The notes beneath the pieces were generated by a model. That model made no database searches and had not been told where the DNA came from. It worked only from the letters and a program-made list of their open reading frames with translations. From positions 1-40,195 of the forward strand of contig CAIYTF010000157.1 in assembly GCA_903929035.1 (NCBI GenBank): 40,195 nt of DNA, written 5' to 3'. Positions 16,430-26,172 of the stretch are shown here, piece after piece. Source of the DNA: an uncultured Ignavibacteriales bacterium. Its GTDB lineage: Bacteria > Bacteroidota > Ignavibacteria > Ignavibacteriales > Ignavibacteriaceae. How positions within the stretch are numbered: the stretch's first letter is position 1; each line of letters begins with the position of its first letter. A program made the translations under genes and the position numbers.

Positions 16430-16644
16430 TACGATTTAAATAATGAATTAAGGTCAGGCTTTGGACCTGGTTTATAATATTGTTTGTGCATAGCGCGAAG
16501 TTTGCTCATAGAAACAGTATCAAAATCTTCATCATCTTTTTCGCGTTTGATGAATATCTTAAATGCTTCGCTGTCAGTATATGACATCTTGCCTATGAAT
16601 TTCTTCAATTCTTCCAACAGTTTTTTTTGTTCTCGATAGCTCAT
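16429..16644 (-). CDS. Small hypothetical protein coupled to the GT9 gene
   Basis: 71 residues, charged and mostly helical, starting MSYREQKKLLEELKKFIGKM and ending with YYKPGPKPDLNSLFKS. No family is recognised. The one-base stop/start overlap with the glycosyltransferase and sensible codon use support it as real. The 60 bases between it and the histidine kinase gene hold nothing obvious. Confidence 0.6.
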   Translation of the reverse strand: MSYREQKKLLEELKKFIGKMSYTDSEAFKIFIKREKDDEDFDTVSMSKLRAMHKQYYKPGPKPDLNSLFKS

Positions 16645-16704
16645 ACGTGTGATTGAATTAATTGCTAAAAATGGCTGGTTAAACTCTATATGAAAAAATG
16701 ATAA

Positions 16705-19377
16705 TTATTTTACTCTCAATGTAAAACTGAACGTGCTTCCTTTCCCTTCTTCACTTTCAGCCCATATACTGCCCCCTTGTTTCTCCACAAATTCCTTGCA
16801 GAGTAATAAACCCAGTCCTGTACTTAATTCACCATCGGTTCCTCTTGAGCCGGTATTCTCACCTATCTTGAATAGTTTGTCAACTATGTTTTTTTTCATA
16901 CCAACACCGGTATCACTTACGGATATTTCAACCATATTGCTGTCATTCTTATCTGCTTTTATAGTGATTGTCCCATCCCTGCGGGTGAATTTAACCGCGT
17001 TTGATATCAAATTCAAAACTACCGAGTTTACCATTTTTTCGTCCGCGTAAGCCCGTAGAGGTTCGGTAATCGTGTTAATTATCGATATACCTTTTTGCCC
17101 GCTTCGCTCGTGTATCGTTTCAATATTTTCTGCTATCAGGTCGGAAAGCAAAAATTCTTTTAGCTGAAAACTCATAGAGCCTTGCTGCATTTGCGCCCAC
17201 TCGAGCAAATTTTTTAACAGCTTGAACAGGTTTCTTGCCGACCGGTGCATATCGCTGCCTATTTCAGTCAATTCTTTGGCAGAAAAACTGCCTGCATCTT
17301 CAGCAATAATTTCCGTTAAACCAATAAATCCTACAAAAGGGCTTTGTAAGTCGTGAGCTATAATTGAGAAAAATTTATCTTTTTCGGAATTAATTTCTTC
17401 AAGTTTTTCTTTAGTTTCTGTAAGTTCTTCCACCAGCATATTTTGTTGATGCAGATTTTCTTCAACCATTTTCCTGGATTCCTGCAATTCATCATTGATA
17501 TTTATAAGCTCAAACTCTGCCAATTTCTGCTCGGTAATGTCGTTTAAAAAATTCAAGGTCGCGGGCTGCCCTTTCCAATTCAGCTTCACCCCGCTCAATT
17601 CAACCCATCTTATCGACTGATCTTTTCTAACCATTCTGAACCGGTATCTTTGTTCCACGTTTTCTCCCGCCATACGCCTTTTGTAATTTGTAACTATTAA
17701 GTCTCTATCATTGGGATATACAAAGTCAGTAAAATTCATAGAAAGAATCTCATCGGCAGAATATCCGGATAATTCCAGCGTCATAGGATTGAAATAACTC
17801 GCTTTACTTCCTTGAACTACTACAATTGCTTCCTGCGCGGTTTGGAACAGCAGCCTGTGCTGTTCTTCGCTTACACGCAAGGCTTCTTCGGAACTTTTCC
17901 GATCGGTAATATCGCGAATAATTCCCGTGTAAAATTTCCCCGAACCGGTTTCCCACTCAGCCAAAGACAATTCAATAGGAAATTCATTCCCGTTTTTATG
18001 TAACCCGAACATTTCAACTGTTTTACCTATAACGCGATGTGTACTGCCTTGTTCTACCAGCTTCATAGCCATTACGTGATGTTTAGCAAACCGCTCAGGA
18101 ATGATTCCGGCAAGCGTTTTCCCTGTAATTTCTTCTTTTGTATAACCAAATATTTTTTCCGCGCCTCTATTCCAATCTACTATTATGCCGCTGCTGTTTG
18201 CCGATATAATAGCCTCGTTAGCTGAATGTGTCACGGCACGGAATCGCTGCTCGCTCTCCGCCAATTCAGTTTGAATACTGATTTGGTTATTTATGGCAGT
18301 TTTAAGTTTTCTTGAAAGAATATAGAAGTAATATGCCGCTGAACCGATAATTATTATTACTATTGAAAAAAGCGCGATTACTTTCCAAGGAATATTTGCA
18401 GAGGGTTTAATATAATCGGAGTATAACAAGCCTTTTGTAGAAAACGATGGTTCTATCATCTGCTGCTTTTTATAAATACCCAATATAGATTGCCACCTGC
18501 CCGGATTCGTATAGCCGAGTTCCACTACATCCTGCATAATAATATTTTGCAGCCGTTCCGCTTCAAACCGCAAATGTTCTTTGGTGTGTCTTTGGCTGTA
18601 CTTATTGTAGATTATTTGGACAAGTTCTTCAGGATTATCCATAGCATACTTCCAGCCTTTCAGCGATGCTTTCCGGAAATTTTCCACCAATTCAGGGTCA
18701 TCGGCAATCAGCCTTTCCGAGGTAAACAATACATCCTCGTAGAAATCTATACCTCCCATTGATGGCGCGATAATCGTGCAGGGAAAATCCGCCAAATCCA
18801 CGATATATGGTTCGTCAATGGAGTACGCTGTAATTGCATCCACTTCACCATTAAACAATTTAGTAACATTGAAAGGATGCGAATAAACAATGCATTTATC
18901 AAGCGAAACACCCTCGTCATTCATATAAGCGGTTATAGCAGCATCATTTGGCGCGATCGCGATTCTCTTGCCTATCAAGTCGTGTATATGCTCGATGCCC
19001 GATTGTTTTGAGGCTAAAAGTATTTGCGGGGAATGCTGGAACACGGTTGCCAGAACAACAGCGGGTTTTCCGGCAGCACGCATCGGGAGAATATCCGAGC
19101 CGCATATCCCGAATTCAGCCTTCCCATTGAAGACTGCATCAAGCGGGTTTTGTGCTTCAGCTGCTTCATTAAGATTTACCTGAATACCCAAGTCACGGTA
19201 AAAGCCTTTTTCAATTGCAGCATAATATCCCGCGAACTGGAACTGGTGTTTCCACTTTAGTTGAAGGGTGACATTCTTAACAGGCTTGTTATTGTTATTT
19301 TGAGCCGCGTTCAACGGAAAAAATAGCGTAAAAATGACTAAACTTAAATATAATAGCTTATGTCTTGTTAATTCCAT
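16705..19377 (-). CDS. Membrane sensor histidine kinase with NMT1/THI5-like periplasmic domain and two PAS domains
   Basis: 890 residues from ATG 19377; a longer frame to 19488 would overlap the preceding kinase gene and precede the signal peptide, so it is rejected. Order: signal peptide (LLYLSLVIFTLFFPLNAAQ), substrate-binding-protein-like domain (about 33-310; LKWKHQFQFAGYYAAIEKGF), one membrane helix (about 330-355), two PAS/PAC domains (about 370-610), coiled coil, HisKA with H675 in SIIAHDLQSPF, and HATPase_c with VSDTGVGM and STGLGLLLCKEF. The sensor domain is of the type that binds pyrimidine precursors or other small organics. No receiver domain or adjacent regulator gene is present. 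Confidence 0.9.
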   Translation of the reverse strand: MELTRHKLLYLSLVIFTLFFPLNAAQNNNNKPVKNVTLQLKWKHQFQFAGYYAAIEKGFYRDLGIQVNLNEAAEAQNPLDAVFNGKAEFGICGSDILPMRAAGKPAVVLATVFQHSPQILLASKQSGIEHIHDLIGKRIAIAPNDAAITAYMNDEGVSLDKCIVYSHPFNVTKLFNGEVDAITAYSIDEPYIVDLADFPCTIIAPSMGGIDFYEDVLFTSERLIADDPELVENFRKASLKGWKYAMDNPEELVQIIYNKYSQRHTKEHLRFEAERLQNIIMQDVVELGYTNPGRWQSILGIYKKQQMIEPSFSTKGLLYSDYIKPSANIPWKVIALFSIVIIIIGSAAYYFYILSRKLKTAINNQISIQTELAESEQRFRAVTHSANEAIISANSSGIIVDWNRGAEKIFGYTKEEITGKTLAGIIPERFAKHHVMAMKLVEQGSTHRVIGKTVEMFGLHKNGNEFPIELSLAEWETGSGKFYTGIIRDITDRKSSEEALRVSEEQHRLLFQTAQEAIVVVQGSKASYFNPMTLELSGYSADEILSMNFTDFVYPNDRDLIVTNYKRRMAGENVEQRYRFRMVRKDQSIRWVELSGVKLNWKGQPATLNFLNDITEQKLAEFELININDELQESRKMVEENLHQQNMLVEELTETKEKLEEINSEKDKFFSIIAHDLQSPFVGFIGLTEIIAEDAGSFSAKELTEIGSDMHRSARNLFKLLKNLLEWAQMQQGSMSFQLKEFLLSDLIAENIETIHERSGQKGISIINTITEPLRAYADEKMVNSVVLNLISNAVKFTRRDGTITIKADKNDSNMVEISVSDTGVGMKKNIVDKLFKIGENTGSRGTDGELSTGLGLLLCKEFVEKQGGSIWAESEEGKGSTFSFTLRVK

Positions 19378-19424
19378 ATAAATTCTTCGAGATTTTTGTG
19401 ATTCACCAAGCAATTTATCTACAC

Positions 19425-22211
19425 TTATATTATTTTCGGTATCGTAAAATAGAACGTGCTTCCTGTGCCTTTTTTGCTTTCCACCCAAATTTTGCCATTA
19501 TGCTTTTCAACAAATTCCTTGCAAAGTATTAATCCCAGACCTGTGCTGGGTTCATTGTCTGTTCCGGTTGTGCCAATTTGTTCACCTAAAATGAACAGCT
19601 TGTCAATCACGTCATCTGGAATCCCCACGCCTGTATCCGATACCGATATTTCAGTCATTCCATCTACAGTATCTTTTGCTTTGACAGTTACTTTACCTCC
19701 CCTTTCTGTGAATTTCACGGCGTTAGAGATGAGATTTCTAAGAACGGTATTAATCATTTTCTCATCCGCGTATATTATCTTGACAGACCCGCTTTCACAA
19801 AATACTGAAATTCCTTTTTGCCTCGCTCTTTCGTTTATTGAATCAATGCACTGTGAAAATATATCGGATAAATTTAATTCCTCGGGAATAAAACCAATAG
19901 AGCCTTGTTGAAGCATAGCCCATTCCAACAGATTTTCTATCAGTTTATATAGGTTTATCACTGATGTACGCAAAGCTTGGCTGTATTGGCGGTATTCCTC
20001 TAAAGTCAATTTTTGTTTCTCGGATGTCATTAGTTCGGTTAAACCCAGCAAACCCGTGAAAGGGCTTCTCAAATCGTGCGCGATAATGGAGAAGAATTTA
20101 TCTTTCTCAGAATGGGATTTTTTTAGTTCCATATTTGATTTTTTAACTTCTTCTTCAGCCATCTTGCGCTCTGTAATATCGTGATTTAATCCCACGATTC
20201 CGGTTATTTGCCCCTGTGCATTCTTTAATGGAATTTTTGAACCAAGCATCCAATGAATTTGTCCCTCTTTATCGATTAATCTGTCTTCAATATTCAAAAT
20301 CGGTTTGCCTGACTGAAGAACAGTTTGATCGGCTCCATAATATCGTTTTGCTTCATTTTCCAGATATAAATCAAAATCTGTTTGCCCAAGAATTTCATCT
20401 TCTGAATTTTTCCCTGATAACTGCACTTCCGTGAGATTAGCAATGACTTTTCTTCCTTCAATATCTTTAACAAATACCGCGACAGGAATTGAGTCGATAA
20501 TCGTGCGAAGAAGTCTCCGCTCATTAGAAAGGGTTTCTTCCATCTGCTTGCGTTCGGAGGCATTACGGACAATATGTACGGCTGCAACTACTTTTCCTTC
20601 GTTGTTCCTGATGGGGCTAAAATGAAGTTCATACCAATCGCGTTCAAGTTCCGTGTTGCCAAACAGTTGTGTAACAGTGAAATCTTCTCCCGCGAGGGCA
20701 CGTTTCCAGTATTTCATAGCATTGTCGAGATCCTCGGGAACGTCTGCCAATGCTTGGGGCATAGAGTCCCCATTTTTGAGGTCCTTACCGAATATCTTTC
20801 TGAACTCTTTTTGGGCAGCGGAATTAAAAAGAATATATCGGTACTCGGTATCCATCATCGCGATAACATCCCCTGTATTTTCCATAATGCTTATGAGCTG
20901 TAGGTTTAACTTTCGGAGTTCTTCTTCTGCCCGTTTACGTTCTGAAATATCCCTAATAATCAAACTGGTGCGTTTATTACCGTGAGAATCAAAAAAAATC
21001 GTGCTTGATAATTCCCCCGGGAACACAGTTCCGTCCTTCCGCAGATAGTTAAGCTCGCCACTATACTTGCCTGTTTTTTCCCTTTCCGCGATGGCTTTGG
21101 CTAATCTTGGATCTGACGAATCAACTATTCCAGTTCTCCCAATTTGACATAATTCTTCTTCGCTCCGGCCAAAAATCCGACACGCGGCAGGATTAGCAGA
21201 ATAAATGGGACCATCAGGGTCAGTCAACAATATTGCCTCATCGCAATTCTCAAAGATCATCCGATATTTAGCTTCACTCTCTTTCAACTTTTCGTCAATA
21301 CTTTTCCGCTCTGAAATATCTTCAAAAATGGTCGCGAACCGCCCCCGTTGGGGGCAAAAAGCCCGCACGTGCAAATGCCGTTTGAAAGCTTTCGAATAAT
21401 ATTCGAATTGTAACGGTTCACCGGTCAAGGCGACCTTGCCATAGTTTTCAATTTGGCGCGTATCTGCCCGCGGTAAAATTTCAAGGATTGTTTTTCCAAT
21501 GGATTCCTTGGCACTTAATCCGGTATGTCGTTCAAAGGCAGTATTCATTTCAAGAAATCGAAAATCAACAGGGCAGCCGCGTTCATCAATGATTATCTCG
21601 TGGAGCGCAAAACCCTCATCCATATTTTCGAATAAACTGCGATACTTATGTTCGTTCACTATTAATGATACTTCTGCTATTTTTCGATCAGTAATGTCGT
21701 GTATTATGGCAAAAAGTATCGGGTCTTTATTATTTGAAATCGGTGAAGAAGAAATTTCGACTGTTCTGATTTGGCCGTTTGCAAGTCTATGAGGAACAAC
21801 AAAACAATTATTAACGCTATTTTTTGCATCCATCATAATTTTGTTTATTTGATCGGGCGGGAGTATATTTATATCCGATACATTCATAAGACAAAGCTTG
21901 GCAGCTGGATATCCATAAAAGATTTCCGCGGAATGATTTGCAGCAATGATTTTGCCGCCTGCCTGCTCGATTAAGAGCATTATGGCAGCGTGTGTTGAAA
22001 ACATTGCCTTGAAAAGTTTTTCGCTTTCGATTAAAGCATTTTCTGCCAATTTGTTTTCGGTGATATCCTGAGATGGAACCAATATACGAGGTGCAGCTAC
22101 ATTGTTTATTTCCCCTAATTCATTTAATGCTGTTTTCAAAGATTGGTTCTCGTGTTTAAGTGCTTCTAACTCTTTTAGAAGATCTTTGTTGGATTGAGAA
22201 TGATTAGCCAT
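19425..22211 (-). CDS. Soluble sensor histidine kinase with about five PAS domains
   Basis: 928 residues and no signal peptide or membrane helix. A short N-terminal coiled coil (LLKELEALKHENQSLKTALN) is followed by about five PAS/PAC repeats between residues 62 and 690, each ending in a DITDRK or DISERK boundary. The kinase core has H712 in SIIAHDLRSPF, the N box ISNAVKFTERGG, VSDTGVGIP and STGLGLILCKEF. The kinase core is a close paralogue of the downstream kinase, which suggests tandem duplication with sensor exchange. The 47-base gap to that gene suggests one transcript. An AAGG 7-8 bases before the ATG supports the start. The partner regulator is not in this window as a neighbour. Confidence 0.92.
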   Translation of the reverse strand: MANHSQSNKDLLKELEALKHENQSLKTALNELGEINNVAAPRILVPSQDITENKLAENALIESEKLFKAMFSTHAAIMLLIEQAGGKIIAANHSAEIFYGYPAAKLCLMNVSDINILPPDQINKIMMDAKNSVNNCFVVPHRLANGQIRTVEISSSPISNNKDPILFAIIHDITDRKIAEVSLIVNEHKYRSLFENMDEGFALHEIIIDERGCPVDFRFLEMNTAFERHTGLSAKESIGKTILEILPRADTRQIENYGKVALTGEPLQFEYYSKAFKRHLHVRAFCPQRGRFATIFEDISERKSIDEKLKESEAKYRMIFENCDEAILLTDPDGPIYSANPAACRIFGRSEEELCQIGRTGIVDSSDPRLAKAIAEREKTGKYSGELNYLRKDGTVFPGELSSTIFFDSHGNKRTSLIIRDISERKRAEEELRKLNLQLISIMENTGDVIAMMDTEYRYILFNSAAQKEFRKIFGKDLKNGDSMPQALADVPEDLDNAMKYWKRALAGEDFTVTQLFGNTELERDWYELHFSPIRNNEGKVVAAVHIVRNASERKQMEETLSNERRLLRTIIDSIPVAVFVKDIEGRKVIANLTEVQLSGKNSEDEILGQTDFDLYLENEAKRYYGADQTVLQSGKPILNIEDRLIDKEGQIHWMLGSKIPLKNAQGQITGIVGLNHDITERKMAEEEVKKSNMELKKSHSEKDKFFSIIAHDLRSPFTGLLGLTELMTSEKQKLTLEEYRQYSQALRTSVINLYKLIENLLEWAMLQQGSIGFIPEELNLSDIFSQCIDSINERARQKGISVFCESGSVKIIYADEKMINTVLRNLISNAVKFTERGGKVTVKAKDTVDGMTEISVSDTGVGIPDDVIDKLFILGEQIGTTGTDNEPSTGLGLILCKEFVEKHNGKIWVESKKGTGSTFYFTIPKII

Positions 22212-22309
22212 TCAAGACCTTGGAGATGTGTTTAATCAAAAAATGTTATCAAGAATAATAATGATTTAATTGCACAATTTATGAAATTTAACTAACATTC
22301 TTATTACTA

Positions 22310-22329
22310 AGGGCTTGTTAACAAATAAC
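22310..22329. repeat. Isolated arm of the dispersed palindromic repeat
   Basis: agggcttgttaacaaataac nearly matches the complement of the outer arm of copy 4 at 38.3 kb. It lies alone in the 425-base gap between the PAS kinase gene and fliR. Nothing else supportable was seen between 22330 and 22458. Confidence 0.5.
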
Positions 22330-22458
22330 TTTTTTCTCTTTAATATCATTTTTCACACGCCAAGTAAGCAAAGGGGAATTTCACTCCTAAGAATACTCCG
22401 GTAATATCTCTTTGCAGTAAATCGGACTGCAAATACTTCCATAAAATTAATGAATTTA

Positions 22459-22564
22459 GGGATCGTAACGAAATAACCTTTAATCTTCCAACATATAACC
22501 CTTCGCGGTATTTGCCTCTTAGCAAGAGAAAGTGTTAATGTTATTTCTGAACGAGTACTTAATT
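22459..22564. repeat. Dispersed palindromic repeat family, copy 2
   Basis: The left arm (agggatcgtaacgaaataac, 22459-22478) is inversely related to the right arm (gttatttctgaacgagtac, about 22540-22558), with the family core aacccttcgcg and gagaaagtgttaatg between. An extra stretch of about 18 bases separates the two core parts compared with copy 1. It lies about 75 bases after the fliR stop, in the same orientation relative to the upstream gene as copies 1 and 4. Confidence 0.7.
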
Positions 22565-22636
22565 TAGAAACGGTGAATAAACCTTTTGACTTTTTCAAGA
22601 GACCCTGAAATTATACATTAACAATCGCCATTATTA

Positions 22637-23410
22637 TCAATATCCCATTACGGTAATTAGATTATATAGATTATTCTCGGTCTGTTCAAGCAAGTACTTG
22701 ATGATATATAAGAAAAGCGGCATTCCCGCCGCGAGCAGCGCGAAGCCAAGCATAAGCTGCACTGGCTGAATAACAAAAAATACCTGCATTTGCGGAATGA
22801 TTCTCGAGATAATGCCTGTTGCAATATTTAATAGAAAAAATGCCACCATCAATGGGGCTACGATTTTAACCGCCGCGATAAATATACCTGCCGAACCCTT
22901 AACAAGCAGTTGAAAAACCGATTCGTTAATGGAGAAATGTCCGATTGGGATTATTTTAAAGCTCACCGCCAGCCCCCGAATGATATGATGATGCCCGTTA
23001 ATAGCGAAGAACAAAACTATCGCGGCAATACTAAATAGCTGTCCCAGCACGTTGTTTTCAATTTCGGTTGTAGGGTCCAGCATAGTTGCCATATTCAGCC
23101 CCATATCCATACCCATCAGCATAGCGGCAAATGATATACCGAAAAACACGAAATTTAACGAAAAGCCCATTATGAATCCGGAAAGAGCTTCTTTCATTCC
23201 AATCATCATCAGTACACCAAACCCTGAATTATAATCTATATTTTGCGCGGGAACAGTGAAGAAAATTATGTATGTTATTGTTAAAGCAAGTAAAAGGCGT
23301 ATTGTAGCAGGAACACTGGTGCTGCTGAAAAGGGGAGCCGAAAACAGCAGAGCGGTTACGCGTATAAATATCATCAACCCGACTATGAATTTGCCGATTA
23401 ACGGTTCCAT
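22637..23410 (-). CDS. fliR: Flagellar export apparatus protein FliR
   Basis: 257 residues with about six hydrophobic helices, the normal FliR length. The segment MLMGMDMGLNMATMLDPTTE and the C-terminal IIPQMQVFFVIQPVQLMLGF are characteristic. FliR sits in the inner-membrane export gate with FliP and FliQ, at the base of the flagellar basal body. It is the last gene of the block and 13 bases follow fliQ; flhB and flhA, often next, are absent here. Confidence 0.95.
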   Translation of the reverse strand: MEPLIGKFIVGLMIFIRVTALLFSAPLFSSTSVPATIRLLLALTITYIIFFTVPAQNIDYNSGFGVLMMIGMKEALSGFIMGFSLNFVFFGISFAAMLMGMDMGLNMATMLDPTTEIENNVLGQLFSIAAIVLFFAINGHHHIIRGLAVSFKIIPIGHFSINESVFQLLVKGSAGIFIAAVKIVAPLMVAFFLLNIATGIISRIIPQMQVFFVIQPVQLMLGFALLAAGMPLFLYIIKYLLEQTENNLYNLITVMGY

Positions 23411-23423
23411 TCGATAGCGGGCG

Positions 23424-23693
23424 TTATTTTAGCACGGTACTGAACTGATTAAAAAGCCGCGTTGTGAGGCTAATCAGTTTTTCCGCGATAAACGGCATCA
23501 TAAGAATTACTACAATGCTGGTAATAACTATCTTCGGCACAAACGTCAATGTCATTTCCTGAATTGATGTTGCCGCCTGAAATATTGAAATTATTATACC
23601 TATAATAAGCGAAGCCCCTAAAATCGGGAGCAATATAATCATCGTGGTAAAGAATACATCGGTGAGTATTCCGGTTACTAATTCAACTGTCAT
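23424..23693 (-). CDS. fliQ: Flagellar export apparatus protein FliQ
   Basis: 89 residues, exactly the usual FliQ length, from the ATG at 23693; a longer frame upstream overlaps fliP too far and is rejected. Two membrane helices with the conserved LIIGIIISIFQAATSIQEMT between them. Part of the export gate with FliP and FliR. Its ATG overlaps the fliP stop by ATGA. Confidence 0.95.
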   Translation of the reverse strand: MTVELVTGILTDVFFTTMIILLPILGASLIIGIIISIFQAATSIQEMTLTFVPKIVITSIVVILMMPFIAEKLISLTTRLFNQFSTVLK

Positions 23694-24454
23694 CCTAAGA
23701 AACTCCTTACTAATGAACCAATAATGAGAGACCATCCGTCCACGAGAACGAATAATAATATTTTAAATGGAAGCGATACCATCATAGGCGGGAGCATCAT
23801 CATACCCATTGACATAAGTATGCTTGATACAATCATATCAACCACCAAGAACGGTATAAAAAGGAAAAATCCGATTATGAAACCGGCGCGTAACTCACTT
23901 ATTATATAAGCGGGTATCAATATATGAGTCGGTAATTCTTCTTTGTTGCCGGGGCGCGACATATTTGCCATAGTGATAAATAATTCCAAATCTTCATCAC
24001 GCACTTGTTTGAACATAAACCCGCGAACCGGTTTAATTCCCGTGTTGTAGGCACTGTCTAATGTAATCTTCTTATCCAGATAGGGTTTGAGAGCCTCGTT
24101 GTTCACTTTTGTCCAAGTTGGTGTCATAATAAAAAATGTCACGAACAGTGCCATACCTGCAAGAAGCTGATTCGGGGGCATTTGCCCTGTGCCAAGTGCA
24201 TTTTTCAAAAAATTGAAAACCACGATAATGCGGAGATAACTCGTGGTCATAATGAATAGCGAGGGGGCAAGGGAAAGAACCGTGAGCAATATTAGCAGTT
24301 GAAGACTGCCGGCAACATCATTCGGATTTTCCGAGGTGCCAACGTTAATACCAACCTTTGGCAGCACAATGCTTTGTGTCGATTGGGCAAATCCTTCTGA
24401 TGAAAGGCACAGAACGCCAAGCAAAATTACAACGATTATTATCGCTTTTTTCAT
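23690..24454 (-). CDS. fliP: Flagellar export apparatus protein FliP
   Basis: 254 residues with a signal peptide (MKKAIIIVVILLGVLCLSSE) and four helices. Diagnostic segments are TSYLRIIVVFNFLKNALGTG and QMPPNQLLAGMALFVTFFIM. FliP is the first component of the export gate to assemble. It overlaps both fliO and fliQ by 4 bases, so the block is strictly coupled. Confidence 0.97.
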   Translation of the reverse strand: MKKAIIIVVILLGVLCLSSEGFAQSTQSIVLPKVGINVGTSENPNDVAGSLQLLILLTVLSLAPSLFIMTTSYLRIIVVFNFLKNALGTGQMPPNQLLAGMALFVTFFIMTPTWTKVNNEALKPYLDKKITLDSAYNTGIKPVRGFMFKQVRDEDLELFITMANMSRPGNKEELPTHILIPAYIISELRAGFIIGFFLFIPFLVVDMIVSSILMSMGMMMLPPMMVSLPFKILLFVLVDGWSLIIGSLVRSFLG

Positions 24455-24789
24455 CGAAGATTAATGCTCTTTTTTAATCTGGCAAGAACCGTACTCTCAT
24501 TGTCTGTTAACTCTTTCAGTGCCTCAGGCGGTGCAGTTGATTTATCAAGCACGGTAAATGAAAAATCAGTTATGCCGAGAATATATATATTCCCTTGAAT
24601 TTTTACGGCAGATATAAACTTTTTTGGCATAATCATTTGAGTTGAAATAACTTTCAAATCAAGTGGCGAGGTACCCGGGGTTTGTGAACGATATATGAAC
24701 CTTTTCATCAAATATAACGCACCGTACATAACGCCCAGCAGCATCCCAAGATAAAGCACCATCCGAATAACATCCCACGCGGTAATCAT
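24451..24789 (-). CDS. fliO: Flagellar biosynthesis protein FliO
   Basis: 112 residues: one N-terminal membrane helix (VLYLGMLLGVMYGALYLMKRF) followed by a small cytoplasmic domain with MPKKFISAVKIQGNIYILGI, typical of FliO. FliO helps FliP ring assembly. Families of FliO are poorly conserved, so the call leans on its place between fliN and fliP. It starts directly after the fliN stop. Confidence 0.85.
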   Translation of the reverse strand: MITAWDVIRMVLYLGMLLGVMYGALYLMKRFIYRSQTPGTSPLDLKVISTQMIMPKKFISAVKIQGNIYILGITDFSFTVLDKSTAPPEALKELTDNESTVLARLKKSINLR

Positions 24790-25164
24790 TTAAAACCCTT
24801 TCAGGCGTTCACTCGCGTCAATTAGATTAGTGATTCTTATACCAAAATGTTTATCAATCACAACCACTTCACCTTCGGCAATTTTTTTGTTATTAACAAA
24901 AACATCAACCGGCTCGCTTGCAAGTTTATCTAATTCAATCACGTAACCGCGTTCTAATTCAAGAATGTCTTTTATCTGCATCTTGGTTCTGCCAAGTTCA
25001 ATAAAAATATTAAGATGTAAATCTTTGAGAAATTCAATTTTATCATCTGATACCGGAATTCGGCGCGATGATTCATCAAACTGAGGAAAATTTGCAGTTC
25101 CGCCTGATACCTGTCCTTCTTCCAAAGATTGATCCATATCGTTATAATCTTGACCTGTTGCCAT
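24790..25164 (-). CDS. fliN: Flagellar motor switch protein FliN
   Basis: 124 residues: a short variable N-terminus and a C-terminal SpoA domain (about 45-124) with LNIFIELGRTKMQIKDIL and VDVFVNNKKIAEGEVVVID. FliN forms the C-ring with FliM and controls rotation direction. Typical length for FliN rather than the longer FliY. Confidence 0.94.
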   Translation of the reverse strand: MATGQDYNDMDQSLEEGQVSGGTANFPQFDESSRRIPVSDDKIEFLKDLHLNIFIELGRTKMQIKDILELERGYVIELDKLASEPVDVFVNNKKIAEGEVVVIDKHFGIRITNLIDASERLKGF

Positions 25165-25185
25165 ATTAGTATATTCCTTTAAACT

Positions 25186-26163
25186 CTAATTTTCCGGTTC
25201 AACTCTGCCGGTTATTTTAACTGCCTTATGTCCATTCACAGAGCCGGGCTGACCGTGAAATAATTTTTTTTCTTCGACACTGACACAAATTGATTCCCCG
25301 ATTTTCTTTTTCATCATTACCACATCTCCTTTTTTCAATTGAAGAAGATCGCGCATTGTAATAGACGCGGTGCCAAACTCTACACGCACGCCCAAGTCCG
25401 TATTTCGTAAATGATTGATAAGAATGTTTTTCGCTGTTGTTCCTTCATATTTCACGGGACGAATGGTGGAAAAATTCTGCGAATTCAGCTTAGAAAGAAG
25501 CGTATCGAACGCGAAAGTAGCAAAACACAAGTTCATCAGGTACGCTTGTTCACCAACAAAAATTTCAAATGAAATTATCAAAACACTTTCCGATTGGGAG
25601 GTGATTTGAGCAAAATCTATATCCGATTCAAATCTATCAGCTTCAAACTCGTAAGTGGCAATAATTTGCCAAGCCTTTCTCAATTCAATCATCACTTTTT
25701 CAATAAATACCATTAAAACTTTTTGTTCAATCGGGGTGATAACCTTTGCCTGTTTTGTGCCCTTGCCGTTACCGCCAAGAAAACGATCAATGAGAGTAAA
25801 TGCAAGCTCTGTACTTAATTCCAAAATCGCCTTAATATCGCTTCCTTTAACATCAAAAAGAAAGAGGCAGGCAGGATTTGAAACGGAAAGGACATATTCC
25901 GAGTAGTAAATTTGGTCAACTGAAATTACATTAATATTAATAATGGATTGCAGCTTAGTCATTAAAAACGAGCTAAGGCTTTCCGCGAAATTTTCGTGAA
26001 TATTGCGCAGAGTACGAAGTTGAATTTTCGATATACGATTAGGAAGACGAAAATCATAAGGCACCGCTTCTTTTTCTTGAGGAGCAGAAGATGACTGTTC
26101 ACCGCCTGTTTTAATATTATTAAGAAGCGCGTCAATTTCTTGTTGGGAAAGTACTTCAGCCAT
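25186..26163 (-). CDS. fliM: Flagellar motor switch protein FliM
   Basis: 325 residues. The N-terminal CheY-P binding motif LSQQEIDALL is at residues 5-14, then the FliM middle domain (about 45-240) and a C-terminal SpoA domain (about 245-325). FliM binds phosphorylated CheY and switches motor direction. A 21-base gap separates it from fliN and 9 bases from fliL. Confidence 0.96.
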   Translation of the reverse strand: MAEVLSQQEIDALLNNIKTGGEQSSSAPQEKEAVPYDFRLPNRISKIQLRTLRNIHENFAESLSSFLMTKLQSIININVISVDQIYYSEYVLSVSNPACLFLFDVKGSDIKAILELSTELAFTLIDRFLGGNGKGTKQAKVITPIEQKVLMVFIEKVMIELRKAWQIIATYEFEADRFESDIDFAQITSQSESVLIISFEIFVGEQAYLMNLCFATFAFDTLLSKLNSQNFSTIRPVKYEGTTAKNILINHLRNTDLGVRVEFGTASITMRDLLQLKKGDVVMMKKKIGESICVSVEEKKLFHGQPGSVNGHKAVKITGRVEPEN

Positions 26164-26172
26164 AAAATTATT

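Noticed and set aside
19378-19488. N-terminal extension of the NMT1-type kinase
   Set aside because: It overlaps the upstream kinase gene, is basic and unlike the family, and would bury the signal peptide.
22353-22598. Minus-strand 81-codon frame between the PAS kinase and fliR
   Set aside because: Its middle is just the translation of repeat copy 2 (similar peptide SEITLTLS appears wherever the repeat is translated), and no family or ribosome site supports it.
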